Of a stretch of 64,000 nt of DNA, positions 17,120-25,023 are shown in pieces. The stretch covers positions 124,001-188,000 of the forward strand of contig UCEZ01000021.1 in the NCBI GenBank assembly GCA_900471525.1, read 5' to 3'. The notes under the pieces are model-generated. The model had not been told where the DNA came from and ran no database searches. It saw only the letters and a program-made list of their open reading frames with translations. The stretch is from Hyphomicrobiales bacterium. Its GTDB lineage: Bacteria; Pseudomonadota; Alphaproteobacteria; Rhizobiales; Rhizobiaceae. Positions within the stretch are counted from its first letter, which is position 1. Each line of letters begins with the position of its first letter. The translations under genes were made by a program, and so were the position numbers.

Positions 17120-18243
17120 GCGGCTTTGCCGTTCTCATCGCGCAGCGTGCCGCCGCAGATCAAGCCGACCGGGGCCATCATCAGCTTGACTGTCGTGTAG
17201 AATTCCCTGGCGTCGCGTGCCCCGCCCAGAAAGCGATCGACCAGCAGCGCGCTGCCATGCAGGCCGCGCCGTGTGTCCTTTGCGCGAACTTCGTGGAATT
17301 CCGGACGGAAGAGCGGCGCGAGGTGTCCGCCTTCAAATTCCTTGAGCGCGGCGAAATAGGCATTGCCCTTGGTTTTGTAGGAACCCTTGTCGGTTTCCAT
17401 CATGCAGTCGATCGTGGTGGCACGGACGAATGCTTCGCACCCGCCGGACCAGGGTGTTTCGAGTTCGCGCAGGACATGGAACTGCACTTCGGCCACTGCG
17501 CCGGTAAGGCCAAGGCCGGAATGGAACGGGAAGTTCCAGGGATGCAATGGTACCTGAACGGCGAAAGGCTGTGTGCTGACAGCCGACATAGGCCGCGCGC
17601 AGAAGGCCAACTCGTTGGCAAACAAAAGCACCTTGGCCGCCCATTCATATTGCGGCACCGGTGTCGACCAGTCCTGCGGTACCGGCAATTGCAGCAGCGC
17701 ATCGACAAGCGAGCGGCGAATGGCGGCATGATAGAGGCCGAACGGCATTTTCGGGCTGTTCAGGCTGTTTTCCCAATAGAAGAAAGATCTCAGCATCGCC
17801 GTCTTGTCGAGCGTATCGATGTGGTAGCTCGCCGGAATTGCGATCGAGCTTGCCTTGCCGGGTTCCGCATGGCGATCGATCTGGAAGGCATTCCAGGCGA
17901 GGGCATCGACGCCGGGCGAGCTGGTTTCGAGAAAGGTGACCATCGTCGCGAGTTCGCTCTCGATCATGTCGCCAGGATTGACCAGCGTCACCCAGTCGCC
18001 CTTGGCGGTCGAAACCGCGTGGCGCCAGAGGTGTTGACGGGATATGCCCTGATCTGCGTCGGTGATCGTGATGCGCGCGTCGCCAGCTGCGAGGCCGAGA
18101 AGGGCGCCTGAGAGCGCGATATCCGCGGGCTTTGCAATGACGATCTCAAGATCGGCGTGCTGGTTTTCCAGAAGCACCATCACCAGCGGCAGGGCATCCT
18201 GCGCGGCGGTTTCCACGGGGATGCAGATCGAGAGTTTGGTCAT
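17116..18243 (-). CDS. Glycosyltransferase-like protein with degenerate DxD motif
   Basis: A 375-residue paralogue of the glycosyltransferase at 7573-8790. Shared segments include SICIP at the N-terminus, SPKMPFGLYHAAIRRSLVD against SPNMAFGFYHGAVSKRVMD, and FPFHSGLGL against FPFPSILGL. The metal-binding triplet of the paralogue (G-D-D-D) is replaced here by N89-P-G-D92, losing the first Asp of DxD. It may still be active without that residue, or act as a partner or binding protein. It is the first gene of the leftward arm and is coupled to the aminotransferase. Confidence 0.75.
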   Translation of the reverse strand: MTKLSICIPVETAAQDALPLVMVLLENQHADLEIVIAKPADIALSGALLGLAAGDARITITDADQGISRQHLWRHAVSTAKGDWVTLVNPGDMIESELATMVTFLETSSPGVDALAWNAFQIDRHAEPGKASSIAIPASYHIDTLDKTAMLRSFFYWENSLNSPKMPFGLYHAAIRRSLVDALLQLPVPQDWSTPVPQYEWAAKVLLFANELAFCARPMSAVSTQPFAVQVPLHPWNFPFHSGLGLTGAVAEVQFHVLRELETPWSGGCEAFVRATTIDCMMETDKGSYKTKGNAYFAALKEFEGGHLAPLFRPEFHEVRAKDTRRGLHGSALLVDRFLGGARDAREFYTTVKLMMAPVGLICGGTLRDENGKAA

Positions 18244-18451
18244 GGCGTGCCTCGTGCGTGTCGCGGTCCCTGCCGAACCGCCACCGCGAGCGGCGAGTTC
18301 GGAAGATGGTCACATCAGCAGGCAAGTGGCATCTGCGCGAAGGAGGGTGCGGTCCTGTCTTCCGCTGGAAGCCATTGCCTGCTGACGTGTGCTTTAGAGG
18401 TAGCGCCGGAAACTTGAGCGAGGCTTTGCATGAGACGGGCTGCCCGGCGCG

Positions 18452-18568
18452 TCATGCGCCGAGCGAGAGCTTGATGGCGAAGCCGACAATGGTGACCGTC
18501 AGCACGCCGAGGAGCCAGAGACCGACGAACCACAGGAGTTTCTTCGGCAGGCTGTTCTCGCTTGGCAT
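18452..18568 (-). CDS. DUF2474 small subunit of the cyanide-insensitive oxidase
   Basis: A 38-residue single-pass membrane peptide (helix at about residues 10-33, KLLWFVGLWLLGV...). It lies directly after cioB, with its ATG overlapping the cioB stop by one base (TGATG). DUF2474 proteins sit in the same place after cioAB in many proteobacteria and parallel CydX of the E. coli bd oxidase. A longer in-frame start exists inside cioB, but this one matches the family N-terminus. Confidence 0.8.
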   Translation of the reverse strand: MPSENSLPKKLLWFVGLWLLGVLTVTIVGFAIKLSLGA

Positions 18569-19572
18569 CAGTGATAGCCCTCCTCGGGATCGATCTTTCC
18601 GCGGAACACCCAATAGGCGTAGCCCGTATAGATCAGGATGATCGGCACGAGGAAGGCGGCGCCCCACAACAGGAACGCCAAGCTCGAATCCGGCGCTGCT
18701 GCATCCCAGATGGTGACCGATGGCGGCACCATGTAGGGATAGAAGCTGATACCGATACCGGCAAAGCCAAGCACGAACAGGCTAAGAGCTGCCAGGAAGG
18801 GCTGCGCATCCCGCTTGCCGCGGATACCGGCGAGAAGCAGTGCAAAGCAGCCCAGCACCAGAACCGGGACGATGACGCTGAAGATGGCGGTCGGCCAGCT
18901 GAACCAGCGTTCCAGATAGATCGGCCTCAGGAACGGCGTCCACAGGCTGACGATGCCCATGGCGGCGACAGTGGCAAAGCAGGTACGCAGTGCGATCCTG
19001 CGGGCTTTTTCGGCGAGTTCGCCGGTGGTCCTCATGATCAGCCAGGTCGAGCCGAGCAGAGCGTAGCCGATCAGGATGGCAAAGCCGGTGGCGACGGAAA
19101 ATGGCGTCAACCAGTCCCACCAGGCGCCGGCATAGGCGCGGTTGACGACGGGAATGCCCTGCACCAGCGCGCCAAGCGCGATGCCTTGCGAAAAGGCGGC
19201 GAGCATCGAGCCACCGGCGAAGGCCCAGTTCCACAGGAACTCGCCACGCTTCGTGCGCCAGCGATATTCGAAGGCGACGCCGCGGAAGATCAGGCCGAGC
19301 AGCATGGCGATGATCGGGGCATAGAGGGCTGGCAGGATGATCGAATAGGCCAGCGGAAAGACTGCAAGCAGACCGCCGCCGCCGAGCACCAGCCAGGTTT
19401 CATTGCCGTCCCAGACGGGGGCGACGGAGTTCATCATCACGTCGCGGTCGCGCTTTTCCGGAAAGAACGGAAAGAGGATGCCGATGCCGAGATCGAAGCC
19501 ATCGAGGATGACATAGGCGAGCACGGCAAAGGCGATGATGGCGGCCCAGATGAAGGGAAGATCAATGGCCAT
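18568..19572 (-). CDS. cioB: Cytochrome bd-type quinol oxidase subunit II (CioB/CydB)
   Basis: Subunit II of the bd-type terminal oxidase, 334 residues with about eight transmembrane helices. It opens with the typical FIWAAIIAFAVLAYVILDGFDLGIGILFPF segment and contains the conserved NSVAPVWDGNETWLV stretch. It partners CioA in oxidising ubiquinol and reducing oxygen to water in the inner membrane. The ATG at 19572 with TAGGAG upstream is chosen. It overlaps the end of cioA by 11 bases. The short length fits the CIO branch. Confidence 0.93.
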   Translation of the reverse strand: MAIDLPFIWAAIIAFAVLAYVILDGFDLGIGILFPFFPEKRDRDVMMNSVAPVWDGNETWLVLGGGGLLAVFPLAYSIILPALYAPIIAMLLGLIFRGVAFEYRWRTKRGEFLWNWAFAGGSMLAAFSQGIALGALVQGIPVVNRAYAGAWWDWLTPFSVATGFAILIGYALLGSTWLIMRTTGELAEKARRIALRTCFATVAAMGIVSLWTPFLRPIYLERWFSWPTAIFSVIVPVLVLGCFALLLAGIRGKRDAQPFLAALSLFVLGFAGIGISFYPYMVPPSVTIWDAAAPDSSLAFLLWGAAFLVPIILIYTGYAYWVFRGKIDPEEGYH

Positions 19573-20980
19573 GATGTGCGCTCCTATGTGCTTGTCCGGT
19601 TGCCGGGCCGGGCATGATGCCTGACGTTCTGATCGGTCCGTCGTCGAGATCGGGCATCGGATCACGCGGCAGGCGCTTCATAAGGCGCAGGATGTAAAAG
19701 GTGCCGGCACCGAAGACGAGGAAATAGACGATGATGAAGGCGATCAGCGAGGCTGCGACGGCGGGGGCTGCGATCGGCGAGATCGAGTCGGCCGTCAACA
19801 GCTGGCCGTAGATCGTATAGGGCTGGCGGCCGACCTCGGTGGTGATCCAGCCGGCAAGCACTGCGACGAAACCGGCGGGTCCCATCAGGACGGCGGCGCG
19901 GTGCAGCCAGTCGCTGCTGTCGAGCGTGCCGCGATACCGACACCACAGGCTCCAGAGGCCGATGCCCAGCATGGCGAAGCCGATGCCGACCATGACGCGG
20001 AACGACCAGAACACCACCACGACGGGCGGATGGAGATTGTCGGGGATGGTATCGAGACCCGCCAGAGGCGCGTTGAGGTCATGTTTCAGGATCAGGCTGG
20101 AGAGCTTCGGGATCTCGATTGCATAGTCGACCCGCTTTTCGGCCGAGTTCGGCAGGCCGAACAGGATGAGCGGCGCGCCGTCCGGATGGCTCTGGTAGTG
20201 GCCTTCCATGGCCATGACCTTGGCGGGCTGGTGTTCAAGCGTATTCAGGCCATGGGCGTCACCGGCGAAAATCTGGATCGGCGCGACGATCGTTGCCATC
20301 CACATAGCCATCGAAAACATCGTGCGGGAACGCCGGGGTGCGGTGTTTTTCAGGAGGTGCCAGGCTCCGACCGCGCCGACGACGAAGGCCGTAGTGAGAT
20401 AGGCGGCCAGCACCATATGGACGAGGCGGTAGGGGAAGGACGGGTTGAAAATCACCTTCCACCAGTCGAGCGGAATGAATTGTCCGGCCTCGTTCATGCC
20501 GAAACCGGCCGGCGTCTGCATCCAGGAGTTCACAGCAAGGATCCAGGTGGCCGAGATCAGGGTCCCGAAGGCGACCATGAAGGTGGCAAGGAAATGCAGT
20601 TTCGGGCCGACGCGGTGCAGGCCGAAGAGCATCACGCCGAGGAAGCCGGCTTCGAGGAAAAAGGCCGTCAGCACCTCGTAACCCATCAGCGGGCCGATGA
20701 TCGGTCCGGCCTTGTCCGAAAAGACGCTCCAGTTCGTGCCGAACTGGTAGGACATGACGATGCCCGAGACCACGCCCATGCCGAAGGCAACGGCGAAGAT
20801 CGTCTTCCAGAAGTTGAACAGGTCCATATAAACCTGATCCTTCTTCCACAGCCACAGCGCCTCCAGCACGGCGAGATAGCTCGCAAGACCGATGGAGAAG
20901 GCGGGGAAGATGATGTGAAACGACACGGTGAAGGCAAATTGGATACGGGCGAGCAACGTCGCGTCAAAGCTTTCGAACAC
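19562..20980 (-). CDS. cioA: Cyanide-insensitive cytochrome bd oxidase subunit I (CioA)
   Basis: Subunit I (472 residues) carries the haems and the quinol site. An axial histidine is at residue 22 (SFHIIFP), and the family blocks WKTIFAVAFGMGVVSGIVMSYQFGTNWS, AVNSWMQTPAGF and VGRQPYTIYGQLLTADSISP are present. The Q-loop region is short, which is characteristic of the CIO type that tolerates cyanide. The start is the GTG at 20980, 8 bases after AAAGGA. The family usually begins right before FESFDATLLARIQF, and the alternative GTG at 20986 is too close to the ribosome-binding site. Confidence 0.93.
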   Translation of the reverse strand: MFESFDATLLARIQFAFTVSFHIIFPAFSIGLASYLAVLEALWLWKKDQVYMDLFNFWKTIFAVAFGMGVVSGIVMSYQFGTNWSVFSDKAGPIIGPLMGYEVLTAFFLEAGFLGVMLFGLHRVGPKLHFLATFMVAFGTLISATWILAVNSWMQTPAGFGMNEAGQFIPLDWWKVIFNPSFPYRLVHMVLAAYLTTAFVVGAVGAWHLLKNTAPRRSRTMFSMAMWMATIVAPIQIFAGDAHGLNTLEHQPAKVMAMEGHYQSHPDGAPLILFGLPNSAEKRVDYAIEIPKLSSLILKHDLNAPLAGLDTIPDNLHPPVVVVFWSFRVMVGIGFAMLGIGLWSLWCRYRGTLDSSDWLHRAAVLMGPAGFVAVLAGWITTEVGRQPYTIYGQLLTADSISPIAAPAVAASLIAFIIVYFLVFGAGTFYILRLMKRLPRDPMPDLDDGPIRTSGIMPGPATGQAHRSAHHGH

Positions 20981-21402
20981 GGGCACAATCCTTTCAGGGG
21001 GGTGTGGTCGCCGTCTCTTGGCCTCTCCGCCCACCATGGCCTGTCCCCGGCCGTGGCGGATGAATGCGGCGCCTGAACCCTTGAAACATAATCTGCGGCA
21101 ACGGTGCGAAAGGTCAATGACGCCGCTGCAACCATAGTGTCACACTGCGACAATCGCCCGCCTGCGGCAAAGTTGCATCCGGCTGATCACCAGGCGAGGC
21201 GGCTCGCATTTTCATCAACTTGTCGGCTGTTTTGAATCTGATTTTCTTAAAAGTGCGAATTGCGTAAAATTGTAGATATCGATTTAAGCGGCCCGCAAAC
21301 TGTCCCGGCTATGGTCCTCTCATCGGAGAACGAAACCGGTAACAAAAAAACCGACGCTGCCCGGACAGGGGCAGACGGACGGGACAAACCAGGGACAGGG
21401 TC
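20981..21402. other. Divergent promoter region between cioA and the BTLCP gene
   Basis: A 422-bp non-coding stretch. The middle (about 21225-21290) is AT-rich and likely contains promoters for both directions. I looked for a TTGAT-N4-ATCAA FixK/FNR box and found none. No repeat or RNA gene was recognised. Confidence 0.5.
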
Positions 21403-21969
21403 ATGTTGAAACGAATTTTTGTTGCGATCGCGGTGTCGATCGGTATTGCCGTCACGGCCACTGCGCCGTCGCAGGCCATGAGCATTTCTTCCGCCGCCCG
21501 CTCCATCAGCGCCACCATGCCGGTGCGCAATGTCAAGTTCAGCGAACGAACCAAGTTTTCCTATCAGCTCTTCTGCCTGCAGTATGGCAACGAGTGCCGC
21601 ACATCGAGCCGCAACGTCGTCGCCTATACCAGCAAGCTGCGCACCGTGCTCGCCTCGGTCAACCGGAGCGTCAACCGGATGATGCCGGAGATTAGGGCGC
21701 GCCGCGAATTCCTGTCGTTCAATCCGCTGTCAGGCGCCAGCGACGATTATGCGATGATGAAGCGCAGTCACCTGATCCGCGCCGGCCTGCCTGCAGGTGC
21801 ACTCCGCGTCGCCAGCGTCACCACACCGGAAGGCCGCAGCCATTCGGTTCTCGTCATCAGCACCTCGACCGGCGAGTTCGTTCTCGACCATCGCCAGGCC
21901 TCGGTGATGAAGCGCCGCGATACCGGCTACAGCTTTGCCGCCTTGAACACGGTGCGCTTCTTCGATTGA
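21403..21969 (+). CDS. Periplasmic transglutaminase-like (BTLCP) protein lacking the catalytic Cys
   Basis: A 188-residue secreted protein with a signal peptide (cleavage likely after SQA, residue 25). The body matches the bacterial transglutaminase-like cysteine proteinase family common in rhizobia: the FCxxxxxEC pair (C58, C65), the segment ending DDYAMMKRSHLIRAGLP, then SHSVL (H147) and FVLDH (D162). The family's GDCEDY active site reads G-A-S113-D-D-Y here, so the nucleophilic Cys is Ser. It could be an inactive binding protein or a serine variant. It stands alone with a terminator after it. Confidence 0.78.
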   Translation: MLKRIFVAIAVSIGIAVTATAPSQAMSISSAARSISATMPVRNVKFSERTKFSYQLFCLQYGNECRTSSRNVVAYTSKLRTVLASVNRSVNRMMPEIRARREFLSFNPLSGASDDYAMMKRSHLIRAGLPAGALRVASVTTPEGRSHSVLVISTSTGEFVLDHRQASVMKRRDTGYSFAALNTVRFFD

Positions 21970-22063
21970 TCGCGCGAGCGGGATGAGGAAAAGTGTGCGC
22001 GGTTTTCCGCCCGCATCCCGCTCCCAGAAGCGCTCCGGATTTTGCCTGAAACTGTCCCGACTT

Positions 22064-22097
22064 GCCGCAGGAATGTCCCTTCCTGCGGCCTTTTTCG
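22064..22097 (+). terminator. Intrinsic terminator after the BTLCP gene
   Basis: A 10-bp perfect stem (22064-22073 with 22080-22089, 6-base loop) is followed by a T-rich tail (CTTTTTCGTTTT). It lies just before the end of the convergent amidohydrolase gene and may act in both directions. Confidence 0.85.
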
Positions 22098-22108
22098 TTT
22101 TGGCGGGA

Positions 22109-23278
22109 CTACTTGCGCGACAGATAAGCTTCCGCCAGTTCCGTCCAGAAGGCGGCGCCGATCGGCAGCAGGTCGTCGTTGAAATTGTAGCCGGGGTGAT
22201 GCAGCGATTTTTCGGTCCCGGTCACGCTGGAGCCAAGGAAGAAGTAGGTGCCCGGCCGGTCTTTCAGCATATAGGCGAAATCTTCGCTGCCCATGAAGGG
22301 GCGTTCGAGATCGACGACCTTGTCGGCACCGGCAAAGCGCACGGCGAGATCGCGAACGAAATCCGTCTCGGCCTTGTGGTTGATCGTTGCATCGTAGCTG
22401 CGATGATAGTCGACCGTCGCTCTCATGCCGAAGCTTTCCGCCTGGTTTTCTGCGATCAGCCGGATGCGGCGTTCGAGTTCGTCACGGACCTTCGGGTCGA
22501 AGGAGCGGATGCCGACGACGATCTCGGCGCGCTCCGGGATGATGTTGCTGGCAGAGCCGCTGTGGAACGAACCGACGGTGATGACGGTCGGGTCCATTGG
22601 GTGGATATTGCGGGAAACGATCGATTGCAGGGCCATGACGATCGAGGCGCCGCAGACGATCGGATCGGCGGTTTCCTGCGGTTCTGCACCGTGGCCGCCC
22701 AGGCCGTGAACGGTGATCTTCGCCTCGTCGACGGCCGCCATGATCGGGCCTTCTCGAAGCGCGAACTGGCCGAAGGGCAGGCCGGGCTCGTTGTGGAGCG
22801 CAAAGACGGCGTCGCAGGGGAATTTGTCGAACAGGCCTTCATCCATCATGATCTTGGCGCCGCCGAAATTCTCCTCGGCCGGTTGGAAGATCAGATGCAC
22901 GGTGCCGTCGAAATTCTTCCGTTCGGCAATCGCGCGGGCTGCACCGAGAAGCATGGTAGTATGCCCGTCATGGCCGCAGGCGTGCATCAGGCCGGGAGTC
23001 TTGGAGGCGTAGTCGAGGCCGGTTTCCTCGAAGATCGGCAGGGCGTCCATGTCGGCTCGGATGCCGATGGAGCGGCTGCTCGTGCCGTTCTTCAGGGTGG
23101 CGACGAGGCCGGTCTTGGCAAGGCCGCGCGTGACGGTGTAGCCGAGGCCTTCGAGACAGGTGGCGACGAAATTGGAGGTGCGGACCTCTTCGAGCCCCAG
23201 TTCCGGATGGGCGTGAAGATCATGGCGGATGGCGACCAGTTCCGGCATGGAGTTGGTCAGGTTCACGTTCAAGGTCAT
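22109..23278 (-). CDS. M20D-family amidohydrolase
   Basis: A 389-residue zinc amidohydrolase of the M20D (hippurate hydrolase / IAA-amino-acid hydrolase / N-acyl amino-acid deacylase) group. It has HPELGLEE at the N-terminus, the metal ligands in HACGHDGHT and PAEENFGGA, and the SEDFAYML block near the C-terminus. It removes acyl groups from N-acylated amino acids. The ATG at 23278 lies one base after the permease stop, so it is the last gene of the amino-acid transporter operon. This suggests the transporter imports an N-acylated or conjugated amino acid. Confidence 0.9.
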   Translation of the reverse strand: MTLNVNLTNSMPELVAIRHDLHAHPELGLEEVRTSNFVATCLEGLGYTVTRGLAKTGLVATLKNGTSSRSIGIRADMDALPIFEETGLDYASKTPGLMHACGHDGHTTMLLGAARAIAERKNFDGTVHLIFQPAEENFGGAKIMMDEGLFDKFPCDAVFALHNEPGLPFGQFALREGPIMAAVDEAKITVHGLGGHGAEPQETADPIVCGASIVMALQSIVSRNIHPMDPTVITVGSFHSGSASNIIPERAEIVVGIRSFDPKVRDELERRIRLIAENQAESFGMRATVDYHRSYDATINHKAETDFVRDLAVRFAGADKVVDLERPFMGSEDFAYMLKDRPGTYFFLGSSVTGTEKSLHHPGYNFNDDLLPIGAAFWTELAEAYLSRK

Positions 23279-23279
23279 A

Positions 23280-24116
23280 TCAGGCACCACGGGTTGGTAT
23301 GCGATTTTCAAGATAGCGGAAGGCTATGACAAGAATTCCTGTCAGGCACATATAGATGAGCGCGAGCAGCAGCAGCGGCTCGTAGGTGATGTAGGTATCC
23401 TGCCGCACCTTCGAGATGACAGAATAGACATCGATGACGGTGATCGTGGCGACCAGAGGCGTGGCCTTCAGCTGCAGCACGGTCTCGCCGTTCAGCGTCG
23501 GCAGTGCCCGGTGGATGGCGCGCGGCAGCCAGATGCGGCGGAACACCGTCCAGCGGTTCATGCCATAGGCGCGGGCGGCTTCGATCTCGCCGGCCGGAAC
23601 GCCGGCAAAGGCGCCGCGCATCACTTCGCCCTCATAGGCGGCGAACGAAATGGTGAGCGCAGCGACGCCATAGGGCCAGGATTCACGCAGGTACGGCCAG
23701 AGGAAAGTCTGCTTGATGCCGGTCTGCGGAAATATCGAGCCAAGCCCGTAGTAAAGAAGCCATAGTTGAAGGAGCAACGGCGTGCCGCGAATGACGGTGC
23801 AGAAGATCTTTGCCAGCGTCTTCAGAGGCCACGGCCCGGTTACCTGCACGAGACCCAGCGGCACGGCCAGGATAAAGCCGAGAATCGCCGTGCTGAACAG
23901 CATGGCAAGCGTGACCAGGATGCCGTAGCCGAGCCGCGGCAGATATTGCGGCACCCAATCCCAGCGCATGAACCAGACGATGCAGAAGACGAGGGCGGCG
24001 GCAATGAGAAGAAGCACGATGCGATGTGGCTTGAAGAAGCTGCCGGCCGTCGGCAGGTCTTCCGGTGTGAATGCCATGGCATGGGTCGTGACATCGGGAG
24101 GCGTCGTGTCGGTCAT
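23280..24116 (-). CDS. Polar amino-acid ABC transporter permease (HisM/OccM type)
   Basis: An inner-membrane permease of 278 residues with an extended, proline-rich cytoplasmic N-terminus of about 30 residues. The membrane domain carries the EAA loop GEIEAARAYGMNRWTVFRRIWLP. It pairs with the permease encoded just upstream (ATGA overlap at 24113-24116) to form the channel of a polar/basic amino-acid importer of the HisQMP/OccQMP group. The substrate is inferred from the neighbouring arginine-catabolic genes. Confidence 0.92.
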   Translation of the reverse strand: MTDTTPPDVTTHAMAFTPEDLPTAGSFFKPHRIVLLLIAAALVFCIVWFMRWDWVPQYLPRLGYGILVTLAMLFSTAILGFILAVPLGLVQVTGPWPLKTLAKIFCTVIRGTPLLLQLWLLYYGLGSIFPQTGIKQTFLWPYLRESWPYGVAALTISFAAYEGEVMRGAFAGVPAGEIEAARAYGMNRWTVFRRIWLPRAIHRALPTLNGETVLQLKATPLVATITVIDVYSVISKVRQDTYITYEPLLLLALIYMCLTGILVIAFRYLENRIPTRGA

Positions 24117-24841
24117 GACTGCTCCACGAAGCCGCGTCGGGCGCGGCGCTCGATGATCTTGATGAGGAAGTCGGAGACGAGCGTCAGCGCCAGGTAGAGC
24201 ACGCCTGCGGCGCAGTAGAACAGGAGATAGGCCTTGGTCGCTCCCGCCGCCTGCCGCGTGACCAGCGTCAGTTCGGAGAAGCCGACCACGGCGAGGAGGG
24301 CGGTGTCCTTGGTGGCGATCAGCCAGAGATTGGAAAGGCCGGGGATGGCGTAAGGCAACATGGCGGGCAACGTCACCCGCGTCATCACCTTGGTGGGCGA
24401 CATGCCATAGGCGCGCGCCGCCTCGATCTGTCCTGCGGGTACCGCCTTGATGGCGCCGCGCAGCACCTCGGTCGTATAGGCGCCCTGGACCACGCCGATG
24501 ACGAAGATGCCGGCGACCAGCCCGCTGATGTCGACCTCACCGATCCCCACAAGGGCAAGGACATAGTTGAGCGCGTCGGTGCCCGCGTAATAGAGAAGGA
24601 GGATCAGAACCAGTTCCGGCACGGCGCGCACGATCGTCGTGTAGCATTCCATCAGGTCGCGCGTGATCGGGCCACCGTAGAGCTTGCCGCACGCACCGCC
24701 GATGCCGAGCAGCAGGCCGAACGAATATCCGCCGATGGCAATCTCGATTGAATTCATCAGGCCGCGCAACAGCACGCCACCCCAGCCGGGGGGCTCAAGT
24801 GCCAGAAGGCTCCAGTTTATGAAGGATGCAGGATCGGCCAT
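24113..24841 (-). CDS. Polar amino-acid ABC transporter permease (HisQ/OccQ type)
   Basis: The second membrane subunit of the importer, 242 residues. It has about five transmembrane helices and the EAA loop GQIEAARAYGMSPTKVMTRVTLP. The sequence resembles permeases for histidine, arginine and octopine. It is preceded by a twin-hairpin repeat that separates it from the binding-protein gene, so its expression may be set below that of the binding protein. Confidence 0.92.
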   Translation of the reverse strand: MADPASFINWSLLALEPPGWGGVLLRGLMNSIEIAIGGYSFGLLLGIGGACGKLYGGPITRDLMECYTTIVRAVPELVLILLLYYAGTDALNYVLALVGIGEVDISGLVAGIFVIGVVQGAYTTEVLRGAIKAVPAGQIEAARAYGMSPTKVMTRVTLPAMLPYAIPGLSNLWLIATKDTALLAVVGFSELTLVTRQAAGATKAYLLFYCAAGVLYLALTLVSDFLIKIIERRARRGFVEQS

Positions 24842-24881
24842 TGAACTTAGTCTTCGCCTCTGTGGTTGCCCCTCACCCTAG

Positions 24882-24958
24882 CCCTCTCCCCGCACGCGGG
24901 GAGAGGGGATGACGGAGTTGGCCGCAAGTCCCTTCTCCCCGTCCAAACGGGGAGAAGG
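24882..24958. repeat. Twin-hairpin rhizobial intergenic repeat (RIME/REP-like)
   Basis: Two palindromes occur in tandem: a 12-bp stem at 24882-24893/24896-24907 (CCCTCTCCCCGC and its complement) and a 12-bp stem at 24931-24942/24947-24958 (CCTTCTCCCCGT and its complement, loop CCAA). The repeated CTCCCC...GGGGAG pattern and the CCTCACCCTAGCCC flank are typical of mosaic repeats scattered between rhizobial genes. It lies between the binding-protein and permease genes. Confidence 0.8.
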
Positions 24959-25023
24959 TGGCCGCCCTTCTTTTCAAAAAGACTGGCCGAATGAGGGGCT
25001 TTCAGCCGCCTCATCCTGTCGCG

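Noticed and set aside
19901-21076. A plus-strand open frame of about 390 codons opposite cioA
   Set aside because: It is antisense to a clear CioA protein, its translation is rich in Asp, Arg, Gly and His with no fold-like pattern, and it has no ribosome-binding site. It is a product of the GC-rich third positions of cioA.
20981-21402. An FNR/FixK box for the cio operon
   Set aside because: No TTGAT-N4-ATCAA or close variant could be found by eye in the divergent region.
21983-23329. A plus-strand frame of about 448 codons opposite the M20 amidohydrolase
   Set aside because: The minus strand encodes all M20D motifs with a proper start. The plus frame has an atypical composition and begins inside a terminator region.
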